DNA of 23,185 bases from assembly GCA_003022905.1 (NCBI GenBank), contig PXSE01000138.1, forward strand, positions 1 to 23,185, in the 5' to 3' direction. Shown one piece after another: positions 8,667 to 15,046 of this stretch (positions are counted from its first letter, which is position 1; every line of letters starts with the position of its first letter). This DNA comes from Halobacteriales archaeon QS_9_68_42 (GTDB lineage: Archaea > Halobacteriota > Halobacteria > Halobacteriales > Haloarculaceae). The notes under the pieces are model-generated. The model searched no databases. It was given only the letters and a program-made list of their open reading frames with translations, and was not told the DNA's origin. Both the position numbers and the translations under genes were made by a program.

Positions 8667-8771
8667 CGTTCATGAAAAAGACACTACGGGCCTCCCTACG
8701 GTCGGCCCTTGGTCCCGCGCTCCTTGCGGTCGCGCGGCGAACCGCTCGCTCACGGTGTTCGCTCGCGGATG
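8667..8771. repeat. Repeat-like GC-rich intergenic stretch
   Basis: Non-coding gap with recurring CGCTCG/GCGG words. It includes GCGAAC (8737-8742) facing GTTCGC (8757-8762), a 6-bp inverted repeat with a 14-base spacer. Such CGCTCG-rich intergenic text recurs in many haloarchaeal genomes in my experience, but only one copy is in this window, so repeat status is unproven. Confidence 0.25.
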
Positions 8772-8791
8772 CTATTTGTCGACGGCCTCGC

Positions 8792-8935
8792 TCAGAACAG
8801 CAGGAAGATGGCGTAGGGGATTGCGAAGAGGAGCACCGTCATCACCCCGAGGATGAGACCGTAGGCGAGGAACGTCCCAGCGGCGGTGAACCACGCCGGG
8901 TGGTCGTACTCCTCCTTCAGGTCGGCAACGTCCAT
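8792..8935 (-). CDS. 47-residue single-helix membrane protein
   Basis: A small gene starting MDVADLKEEYDHPAWFTAAG, continuing as one long hydrophobic segment (about residues 16-47) and ending in IFLLF at the stop. The N-terminus is acidic and probably cytoplasmic; the helix extends to the last residue, as in many haloarchaeal one-helix proteins. A CATCTAAG box on the minus strand lies about 28 bases before the ATG (8933-8935), fitting a leaderless mRNA, and codon use (G/C at third positions) matches the neighbours. Function unknown; small size suggests an accessory subunit of a membrane complex, but nothing in the context names one. Confidence 0.7.
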   Translation of the reverse strand: MDVADLKEEYDHPAWFTAAGTFLAYGLILGVMTVLLFAIPYAIFLLF

Positions 8936-8958
8936 GTTTCGAAGTTCGGTCGCTGTCC

Positions 8959-8966
8959 CTTAGATG
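8959..8966 (-). promoter_or_regulatory. TATA box of the 47-residue membrane protein
   Basis: The minus strand reads CATCTAAG, centred 28 bases before the ATG at 8935. Confidence 0.4.
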
Positions 8967-8979
8967 TACCGCTCGACGG

Positions 8980-9975
8980 TCACGGGACGACGACCGCACG
9001 GCCCTCGACGTCGCCGGCCTCGAGTCGTTCGAGCGTCGCTGGCAGGTCCGCGAGGCCGACCGGCTCGACGTTGATTGACAGCCGTCCCTGCCGGGCGAGG
9101 TCCAGCACGTCCCGCAACTCCGCGGGATTGCCCCACTGGACGGTCCGGTAGGTCACCTCGCTGCCGACCAGCGGGTTCCAGGCGAACTCGATAGAGCCGC
9201 CGCCGATGCCCGCCAGCACCAGGCGGCCGTCGGCGCCGAGGACGTTGCTCGCCCACCGGAGCGTTTCGTCGGCCCCGACGAAGTCGACGACGGCGTCCAC
9301 CGGACCGCCGGCGGCGGCCTTGATATTGCGGGGAACGGAGCCGCCGGTCCCGACCGCCGCGTCGGCGCCCAGTTCCTCCGCCCGCCCGAGTTTCGCGGGG
9401 TCGCGGTCGACGGCGACGACCCGACAGCCCCACAGCCGGCCGAACTGGACGCCGAACGAACCGAGGCCGCCGACGCCGACCACCGCGACCGAGTCGCCCG
9501 GTCCTACGTCGGCCTTCCGGAGCGACCGATAGGCGGTCAGCGCGGCGTCGGTCAGCGGCGCCGCCTCCACGGGGTCCAGCCCCTCCAGCGGCAGACAGTA
9601 GTCCGCTGTTGGCACACGGACGTACTCCGCGTAGCCGCCGTCGCTACCGATACCGAGCCAGTTCGTGAGGTTGCAGAGCTGGTCGTCGCCGCGGGCACAG
9701 GTTTCGCAGTCCCGACAGCCCCATCCGCCGAAGACCGCCACGTCGGTCCCGGCCGCGAGATCGACGCCAGCGCCCGTCTCGGCGACGGTGCCGGCCACCT
9801 CGTGGCCCAGCACCCGCGGCTCGACCAGCGGCAGGTCCCCGTCCATGACGTGTAAATCGGAGTGGCAGACCCCGCAGGCGCTCACCTCGACGAGTGCCTC
9901 TCCGGTGCCGACGTCCGGGCGCGATACGTCCTCGACTCTGAGTCCCTCGCCCGGGTAGAAGCGCGCCGCTCGCAT
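8980..9975 (-). CDS. Zinc-dependent medium-chain alcohol dehydrogenase
   Basis: NAD(P)-dependent oxidoreductase of the MDR superfamily, 331 residues, full length. Catalytic zinc ligands: C37 (ACGVCHSD), H58 (LGHEVAGTV) and probably D143 (PLTDAALTAYRSL), where Asp replaces the more common Cys, as known for Rhodococcus ruber ADH-A. Structural zinc site: C87, C90, C93 and C101. The Rossmann motif GVGGLG is at 167-172, and D190 at the end of the second strand (VVAVDRD) suggests NAD rather than NADP. Substrate cannot be told; secondary or short-chain alcohols and aldehydes are likely. Stands alone, divergent from no obvious partner, between a small membrane protein and a DUF5800 protein. The ATG at 9973-9975 matches the usual N-terminus MRAARFYPG. 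Confidence 0.92.
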   Translation of the reverse strand: MRAARFYPGEGLRVEDVSRPDVGTGEALVEVSACGVCHSDLHVMDGDLPLVEPRVLGHEVAGTVAETGAGVDLAAGTDVAVFGGWGCRDCETCARGDDQLCNLTNWLGIGSDGGYAEYVRVPTADYCLPLEGLDPVEAAPLTDAALTAYRSLRKADVGPGDSVAVVGVGGLGSFGVQFGRLWGCRVVAVDRDPAKLGRAEELGADAAVGTGGSVPRNIKAAAGGPVDAVVDFVGADETLRWASNVLGADGRLVLAGIGGGSIEFAWNPLVGSEVTYRTVQWGNPAELRDVLDLARQGRLSINVEPVGLADLPATLERLEAGDVEGRAVVVP

Positions 9976-10015
9976 GGGTGGTAGGACGCCGCGCGGACAA
10001 AGAGCGTTCCGGTGG

Positions 10016-10213
10016 TCACCCCAGGATGTCGGCGATGCGTCGCGGCTCCTCGGTCAGGGCGGGGTCCTCCTCGACGAGTTGCAGCACCTCGTGGTCGGTC
10101 ACGTCCGGGTACTCCTTCCGGGTGGCCTCCTCGATGAGTTCCGCCTCGAGGCGGAACTCGGTGCCCTCGTAGATGACCTCCACGCCCTGCTCGTCGAACG
10201 AGAGAACGGTCAT
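10016..10213 (-). CDS. DUF5800 family small protein
   Basis: 65 residues, starting MTVLSFDEQGVEVIYEGTEF, then a helical EAELIEEATRKEYPDVTDHE, and ending in EPRRIADILG. This matches the small haloarchaeal DUF5800 family as I remember it; no function is known to me. It has a beta hairpin followed by helices, with no Cys motif or membrane segment, and is acidic as expected of a cytoplasmic haloarchaeal protein. The ATG at 10211-10213 has a strong CTTATAACC box centred 26 bases upstream, so the mRNA is probably leaderless. It runs in the same direction as the alcohol dehydrogenase, 40 bases upstream of it, and may be cotranscribed with it. Confidence 0.82.
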   Translation of the reverse strand: MTVLSFDEQGVEVIYEGTEFRLEAELIEEATRKEYPDVTDHEVLQLVEEDPALTEEPRRIADILG

Positions 10214-10233
10214 ACCACGGTTTGGCGACTGTC

Positions 10234-10244
10234 GGTTATAAGGG
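10234..10244 (-). promoter_or_regulatory. TATA box of the DUF5800 gene
   Basis: The minus strand reads CCCTTATAACC, centred 26 bases before the ATG. The rest of the 256-base gap up to 10469 shows only a tandem CTGACAC repeat (10434-10447) and a facing GTGTC (10450-10454), with no gene. Confidence 0.55.
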
Positions 10245-10469
10245 TGGCTGGTCGGAACTGTCGGGTCGGGGGCGCCGTCGGGTCGTCTGCGGCCCGGACT
10301 CGGACCGACGGACGGGTATCGCGGACGGGACGCTCCCGGCACGAGCGGCGTCACGGCAGGAACGCGACGGAGTTTCCCCTCCCCGTCGCGGGGGGGTGCC
10401 CTCGCGAGCGCATCGATGGCCCCGGTATGCATTCTGACACCTGACACAAGTGTCTGTGGGCCGCAACGG

Positions 10470-10974
10470 CTACTGCATCGCGTCGGACGGGATTTTGAAC
10501 GCGACCGCGTACAGGAACTCCTTTTCACATATCTCGTAGCCGACCCGATAGAGTCCGGGGTCGTTGGTGACCGGCCAGACGGTCACCGGTTCAAGCGCCT
10601 CCACGACGGGCGCCGCGGCGACCGTGCCCGCGACCAGTTCGAGGGCGGCCGACTCGACGGCGTCGTACGGGCGGCCGGCGGCCGGCAGCGGCGTGTGGTC
10701 GTTCAGCTCCATCAGTTCGCTCGCGGCTGCCACCGTGTCGGGGTGGCTCTCCGCCGCGTTGGCCTCCGTCTGGCACTCGATCATTAATGACCCGTTCCGG
10801 TAACTGGACCCAAGTTCCACCCTTGAGGGGCCCGAAATCGATGCTCCGGAACGGCACCGCGCCGCCAGGGTCGGCGGCCTCAATGATGTCCTCCAGAAGC
10901 AAGCGGGCGGCCTCCCGGTGTGCCTTCAACAGCTCCCCACTCCGGTAGCCCCTGACGTCCCGGTCGATGATCAT
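10470..10974 (-). pseudogene. Unknown protein gene interrupted by a frame shift at 10785
   Basis: Two coherent protein pieces lie in adjacent frames. The first starts at the ATG 10972-10974 (MIIDRDVRGYRSGELLKAHR), continues through FRSIDFGPLKGGTWVQLPER, and then turns into non-haloarchaeal Arg/Gly-rich text. The second, in another frame, runs from about 10784 (MIECQTEANAAES, then LMELNDHTPLPAAGR) to the stop at 10470 (KIPSDAMQ). Removing the single base at 10785 (minus strand ATTAATG to ATTATG) joins them as LPERVIMIECQTEAN, giving a continuous acidic protein of about 167 residues. Only the first piece has a promoter: an ATTTATCT box 25 bases upstream. No family recognised. It may be a real pseudogene, a sequencing error, or less likely two genes; programmed shifting has no obvious slippery site. 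Confidence 0.68.
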
Positions 10975-10994
10975 CCGTACCTCTGTTCGACCTC

Positions 10995-11002
10995 AGATAA
11001 AT
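10995..11002 (-). promoter_or_regulatory. TATA box of the interrupted 10974 gene
   Basis: The minus strand reads ATTTATCT, centred 25 bases before the ATG at 10974. It shares the 155-179-base divergent gap with the bactofilin promoter. Confidence 0.5.
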
Positions 11003-11094
11003 GTACCGTCCGACACTGCGCGGCCGTCGAGAGCGCCCGCGTCACCGGCCCGGCCCGCTTCGGGCGTGCCCGCTCGATTGCAGGACTGCGAAAC

Positions 11095-11112
11095 GTCTGA
11101 CGCGCGTCAGAC
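11095..11112. promoter_or_regulatory. Perfect 18-bp palindrome, possible operator
   Basis: GTCTGACGCGCGTCAGAC is its own reverse complement. It lies between two divergent promoters, about 11 bases upstream of the bactofilin TATA-like box and about 92 bases before the minus-strand TATA box. A dimeric regulator or an upstream activator site is plausible; the binding protein is unknown. Confidence 0.45.
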
Positions 11113-11122
11113 TCCGGGGTGG

Positions 11123-11131
11123 ATTTAATAT
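11123..11131 (+). promoter_or_regulatory. TATA box of the bactofilin gene
   Basis: ATTTAATAT is centred about 27 bases before the GTG at 11154, favouring that codon over the ATG at 11130, which would lie inside the box. Confidence 0.45.
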
Positions 11132-11153
11132 GCGGCACGCGCCATTGCCCACC

Positions 11154-12195
11154 GTGTTCGGCTCCGACCCGCTCGAGGAACTGGTGATTCCCGACGACAC
11201 ACACGTCAAGGAGCACGACCTCGACACCGAGGGGGACGTGCTCGTCGGCGGGCAGAGCACCGTCGAGCTGGGGGTGCGCGGGGACAATGTCATCGCCGGC
11301 GAGCGTGTGGAGTTCGGCGGCGACATCGAGGCCGAGAGCGACTGCCGTCTCGACATGTGGTGTGACGTCGACGGCAACGTGCTCGTCGGCCAGGACGCCT
11401 ACCTCGGCGAGCGGGTCCATATCACCGGCCAACTCATCGTCTCCGGGGACCTCGACATCGGCGACGACGTCGACATCGAGCGCGGCTTCGAGGCCAACGG
11501 CTGGATCGTCATCCGCAACCCCATGCCCACCATCGTCTTCCTGTTCGTCTACCTCTCGCAACTCCTCCGAATCGGCGAGGAGGAAGCCGCCGAGGAGGTC
11601 GCCGAGGAGTTCTTAGCCGACGACCGCGAGGTCGAACCGGTCGTCGTCCCGCGGGGCGCCGACGTGTCCGACGACGCCTGGCGCGTCTCGACGCCGGCGA
11701 CGGTCGGCGACGACTGCCGGATGCACGGCAACGTCCGGGCGACCGACCAGCCTCCGCGCCAAGGAGGACATCCGCGTCGGCTCCGGCACGGTCGTCCACG
11801 GCGACGTGACCACCAAGGGCGGGAACGTGGTCGTCGCTCCCCAATCCCACGTTCGCGGCGACATCTCCTGTGAGGACTGCGACCTCTCGGAGGCCGCCGA
11901 GGTCGACGGCGCCATCCGCGCCCGCGGGGAGACGAACTTTACCGCCGTCCCCCAGGGGTTCAACGCGACGGCCGGCGCCGAGGCCGAGTCGACAGCGACG
12001 CCGACCGACGGCGAGAGCGAGGAGACGGCGGCCGACCTCGAGGCCGCCGTCGTCCCGTTCGGGACGGGCGAACTGGCGGCCGATGCGCTGCCCGCCATCG
12101 TCCCGCTCTCGGAGGGCGAACTGGACTGGGACGACCCCGCGGCGACCAACGGCGACGGCGTCGAGGGCGTCATCGCGGACGCCGAAAAGCGGTGA
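11154..12195 (+). pseudogene. Bactofilin-like polymer-forming protein, frameshifted
   Basis: Bactofilins build filament-like scaffolds from a right-handed beta-helix. The first frame starts at GTG 11154 (FGSDPLEELVIPDD) and shows beta-helix rungs with DVLVGGQSTVELGVRG, GNVLVGQDAYLGERVH and GDLDIGDDVDIERGFEANGW. Then comes a hydrophobic NPMPTIVFLFVYLSQLL segment, and rungs resume at VGDDCRMHGNVRA (11730). From 11749 the rungs continue in another frame: SLRAKEDIRVGSGTVVHGDV and VRGDISCEDCDL, then an acidic tail to the stop at 12195. Rungs here repeat every 18-19 codons, but NVRA and SLRA are only 19 bases apart, so about 35 bases seem missing; alternatively one extra base at GACCGACC. Each half alone would lack part of the helix. 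The bactofilin call is good; the cause of the shift is open. Confidence 0.78.
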
Positions 12196-12267
12196 CAAAG
12201 CGAGCGACTGCCGGACGCCCTCAAGTGGTAGCTGCCGGGCAATCGAAAGGCAGTTCGGCCCCCTCGC

Positions 12268-12278
12268 CCCAGGAGTGG
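12268..12278 (+). promoter_or_regulatory. Ribosome binding site of ychF
   Basis: CAGGAGTGGT contains GGAG five bases upstream of the ATG at 12280, complementary to the 16S rRNA 3' end. This gene therefore seems to use a leader, or to follow the bactofilin gene on one transcript (84-base gap). Confidence 0.45.
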
Positions 12279-12279
12279 T

Positions 12280-13407
12280 ATGCTCTCGGTCGCCCTCGCC
12301 GGCAAGCCCAACGCCGGCAAGTCGACGTTCTACCGGGCCGCCACCATGGCCGACGTCGACGTCGCCAACTACCCCTGTCTGGACCTCGAGTCGCGGTGCG
12401 ACAACAACAACTGCCACGACGGCAAGCGGTACGTCCCTATCGAGTTGCTGGACGTCGCGGGGCTGGTCCCCGGCGCCCACGAGGGGAAGGGCCTCGGCAA
12501 CCAGTTCCTCGATGCGCTGTCGAACGCCGACGTCATCCTGAACGTCGTCGACGCCTCCGGCGGCACCGACGCCGAGGGCGAACCGCTCGAGGTCGGCGCC
12601 TACGACCCCGTCCAGGACGTCGAGTTCATCGAGACGGAGATGGACCTGTGGCTGGCCTCCATCGTCGAGGACAACTGGGAAACCGTCGAGCGTGGGTCCC
12701 GCTCGCCGGAGTTCGACTTCGAGGACGCCCTGGCGGACGTACTGACCGGCGTCGGCGCCACCCAGTACGACGTGATGGCCGTTCTCCGGGAGATGGACTA
12801 CTCGACGGACCCGATGGCCTGGACCGACGCCGACCGCGAGGAACTGGCCCGCCTGGTCCGCCAGCGCACGAAACCCATCGTCGTCGTCGCCAACAAGGCT
12901 GACATCGCCCCCGCCGAGAACATCGAACGGCTCGAGGCGGCGGCCGGCCACGTCGTCCCCTGCACCGCCGAGGGCGAACTCGCCCTCCGGCAGGCCGTCG
13001 AGGCCGGCGCCGTCGCGTACGACCCCGGCGACGACGGCTTCGAGATAACGGCCGACGTCTCCGACTCGCAGGCGGGAGGACTGGAGCGCATCCGCGGCGT
13101 CGTTGAGGCGTTCGGCGGCACCGGCGTCCAGACCGCGCTCGATGAGGCCGTCTACGACCTGCTGGACCACTTCACCGCCTACCCGGTCCAGGACGCCACG
13201 AACTGGACCGACGGCCAGGGCAACGTCCTCCCCGACGCGTTTCTCCTGCCGAACGGGTCAACGCCGAAGGACCTCGCGTACGCTGTCCACTCCGACATCG
13301 GCGAGGGCTACCTTCACGCCGTCAACGCCCGCGCCGACCGTCGCATCGCCGAGGACCACGAACTCGACGAGGGCGACGTGGTCAAGATCGTCTCGACGGC
13401 GAACTGA
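12280..13407 (+). CDS. ychF: YchF/OLA1-type GTPase with an internal deletion
   Basis: Redox- and ribosome-linked translation-factor GTPase of the Obg-related YchF subfamily. 375 residues versus about 390-395 expected. G1 GKPNAGKS (8-15), G3 DVAGLVPGAHEGKGLGNQFL (from D58) and G4 NKAD (205-208) are present, and the C-terminal TGS domain is intact (TPKDLAYAVHSDIGEGYLHA, DEGDVVKIVSTAN). At residues 30-33 the text goes from NYP straight to CLDLESRC. Relatives have about 18 more residues here (NYPFTTID, then GVxxVRTxCPCLD), which hold switch I and the G2 threonine. The frame is kept. Without G2, nucleotide hydrolysis should be impaired, so this is either a non-functional allele or a sequence artefact. 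Confidence 0.9.
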   Translation: MLSVALAGKPNAGKSTFYRAATMADVDVANYPCLDLESRCDNNNCHDGKRYVPIELLDVAGLVPGAHEGKGLGNQFLDALSNADVILNVVDASGGTDAEGEPLEVGAYDPVQDVEFIETEMDLWLASIVEDNWETVERGSRSPEFDFEDALADVLTGVGATQYDVMAVLREMDYSTDPMAWTDADREELARLVRQRTKPIVVVANKADIAPAENIERLEAAAGHVVPCTAEGELALRQAVEAGAVAYDPGDDGFEITADVSDSQAGGLERIRGVVEAFGGTGVQTALDEAVYDLLDHFTAYPVQDATNWTDGQGNVLPDAFLLPNGSTPKDLAYAVHSDIGEGYLHAVNARADRRIAEDHELDEGDVVKIVSTAN

Positions 13408-13457
13408 CCCGGCGGCGACGGCTTCCGCCTGCGTATGATATTAGTGGCTCCAGCCGT

Positions 13458-13625
13458 ATGTTGAACTGTACCATGTGCCATGGCTTCGACATCCGTGACC
13501 GACGCGAGTTCGAGCGCGAGGAGTCCGACGACGAGCGGCCGTCGTTCGCCAATGAGGAGGCGAGCGTCGAGACCGAGGTGCTGACCGACGGCGGCGACGA
13601 CGAGGAAGCGGAAGCCGAGGAGTAG
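13458..13625 (+). CDS. Small acidic protein with one CxxC pair
   Basis: 55 residues starting MLNCTMCHGFDIRDRREFER, then a strongly acidic disordered stretch ending in DDEEAEAEE. One CxxC pair and a His near the N-terminus could bind a metal, but a second pair is missing, so a full zinc ribbon is unlikely unless the protein dimerises or is truncated. An AT-rich TATGATATTA box begins about 23 bases upstream of the ATG at 13458. ATG 13473 (MCHGF) is an alternative start. I do not recognise the family. The acidic composition and GC-rich third positions favour a real gene. Confidence 0.55.
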   Translation: MLNCTMCHGFDIRDRREFEREESDDERPSFANEEASVETEVLTDGGDDEEAEAEE

Positions 13626-13749
13626 TCCCCGGCGGTCGGATTCGGACTCGAACCTTCGACTTTCTTTCGCCGACGCGCTGACAGTGCCGGGACCCGCGAT
13701 GAGCCGACGGCCCGGCTGCCGGGCCCGCGCACCGCTCCGGGTGCGGGAA

Positions 13750-13759
13750 GATTTATGTT
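13750..13759 (+). promoter_or_regulatory. TATA box for the 13782 gene
   Basis: GATTTATGTT is centred about 27 bases before the ATG at 13782, which selects that codon over the ATG at 13755 that lies inside the box. Confidence 0.5.
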
Positions 13760-13781
13760 GCCGTCGGGAAAATTGTGGGAC

Positions 13782-14021
13782 ATGGCATCGGGGAACGAAC
13801 TCGCTCTCTACGGCTTCCTGTCGCTGGTGGCGGTCCTGCTCGTCCTCATAACCGGGCCGCTCGGGCTCATCGCGATTCCGTTCGCGCTCATCATCGTCGG
13901 GTTCGCGAAGATGAGCACGGAGTCGGACGAGGAGTCGACAGGGCCGGTCAACTGTCCCGACTGTGGCGCCCCGAACGAGCCGGGGGCGGAGGTCTGTCAG
14001 CACTGCGACGAGACGCTCTGA
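13782..14021 (+). CDS. Membrane-anchored zinc-ribbon protein
   Basis: 79 residues. Two closely spaced hydrophobic helices (about residues 6-22 and 25-41, LALYGFLSLVAVLLVLITG and LGLIAIPFALIIVGF) are followed by a short acidic linker and a C-terminal zinc ribbon NCPDCGAPNEPGAEVCQHCDETL with four cysteines in CxxC pairs. The ribbon is on the same side as the N-terminus, probably the cytoplasm. Such double-helix plus zinc-ribbon proteins are common in haloarchaea, and their role is not known. The start was chosen from the TATA position. It converges with the UbiA gene 13 bases downstream. Confidence 0.75.
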   Translation: MASGNELALYGFLSLVAVLLVLITGPLGLIAIPFALIIVGFAKMSTESDEESTGPVNCPDCGAPNEPGAEVCQHCDETL

Positions 14022-14034
14022 AGCCGGCCGGCGG

Positions 14035-14883
14035 TCACGCCAGCCACACCGCGGCGACCAGCACCGCCAGAAAGAGGTACGACCCGCGGATGAGGAGTTT
14101 CGTCGCCAGCGAGGCGTCCCCGCCGGCCCGCCAGGCGAAGGCGGCGACGACGCCGAACACCACCGGCGCGAAGACGCTGGCCGGCGGGAACACGCCGGCG
14201 ACCGCGAGCACGACCACCCCGACCATCCCCGCCGCCATCAGGCCGTAGGCGAACCGGTGGGCACGCCTGGGGCCGAGCAGGACCGCGACGGTCCGCTTCC
14301 CGATGGAGCGGTCGTACCCGTAGTCCTTGGCGTCGTCGATTGTCTTGATGCCCGAGAGGATGACGAGGAAGATAACGGCGAAGGCGACGACGGTGGCCGA
14401 CAGCACCGCCGTCTGCACGTAGTAGCCGCCCAGAAGCGCGAAGGCGATGCCCGCGGGGTAGCCCGCGGTCGCGCCCACCGGGTTGAGGTCGAGTTGCGGC
14501 GCGTGGAGGTAGCCGATGACCCACCCCGGCAGGGTCAGCAGTGCGGCCCACGGGTCGACGAGCAGGCTGATGGCGAGAAGACAACCGAAGAACACCGCCG
14601 TCGCCCCGGCGAGGGCGGCTCGACAGCCGACCGCGGTCAGGGGATGATCGTCGTCCTCGCCGCGGCGGTGGAAGTCGACGTAACCGTCCTTGATGTGGGC
14701 GGTGTAGAGGGCGGCGAAGGCGGCGGTCAGATGCAGCGCCAGCAGCGCGACGTCGAGACCGTCGGCCAGTACGGCGCCGAACGCAGAGGCCGCAAGCGGG
14801 GGCAGCATGAACACCGGGTGCACCTGCGACGCGAGCGCGCCGACGTCGGCCCGGACGCCTCGCCCGTGGCGTGCGATTGCCAT
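14035..14883 (-). CDS. UbiA-family prenyltransferase
   Basis: Integral membrane enzyme that moves a prenyl chain from its diphosphate to an acceptor. 282 residues, about eight or nine helices. The first Asp-rich motif is AHIKDGYVDFHRRGEDDDHP (residues about 62-81) and the second is KTIDDAKDYGYDRSIGKRT; the Asp residues bind magnesium and diphosphate. Between them are the usual GYLHAPQLDLNPVGATAGYP loop and transmembrane helices. The acceptor cannot be told: candidates in haloarchaea are menaquinone (DHNA), lipid (GGGP) or other aromatic acceptors, and no menaquinone genes are adjacent. The ATG at 14881-14883 has a GTAATTAG box about 26 bases upstream. Confidence 0.88.
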   Translation of the reverse strand: MAIARHGRGVRADVGALASQVHPVFMLPPLAASAFGAVLADGLDVALLALHLTAAFAALYTAHIKDGYVDFHRRGEDDDHPLTAVGCRAALAGATAVFFGCLLAISLLVDPWAALLTLPGWVIGYLHAPQLDLNPVGATAGYPAGIAFALLGGYYVQTAVLSATVVAFAVIFLVILSGIKTIDDAKDYGYDRSIGKRTVAVLLGPRRAHRFAYGLMAAGMVGVVVLAVAGVFPPASVFAPVVFGVVAAFAWRAGGDASLATKLLIRGSYLFLAVLVAAVWLA

Positions 14884-14904
14884 ACCCCACCTACGACGGG
14901 GGCA

Positions 14905-14912
14905 CTAATTAC
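14905..14912 (-). promoter_or_regulatory. TATA box of the UbiA gene
   Basis: The minus strand reads GTAATTAG, centred 26 bases before the ATG at 14883. The remaining gap to 15046 (about 130 bases) shows no gene. Confidence 0.4.
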
Positions 14913-15046
14913 TCTACGGCCGGCGGTCAGGGGCGTGTCATCGGCCGCGCGCAGCGAGGCGCAGTCCGCGAGCGGTCGGCCCCGTTCGAGGTCCCGCCCG
15001 ACGCCGGGTGACCGGCCGGCTCTCGCATAACTAAACACGGTGGCGG

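Noticed and set aside
10434..10454. Tandem CTGACAC repeat with a facing GTGTC
   Set aside because: Only two copies and a 5-bp arm; too short for an operator or repeat claim.
10591..10784. Continuation of the 10974 frame to a stop at 10591
   Set aside because: After PERVIND the text becomes Arg/Gly-rich and lies antiphase to the acidic second piece, so it is a shadow frame created by the shift.
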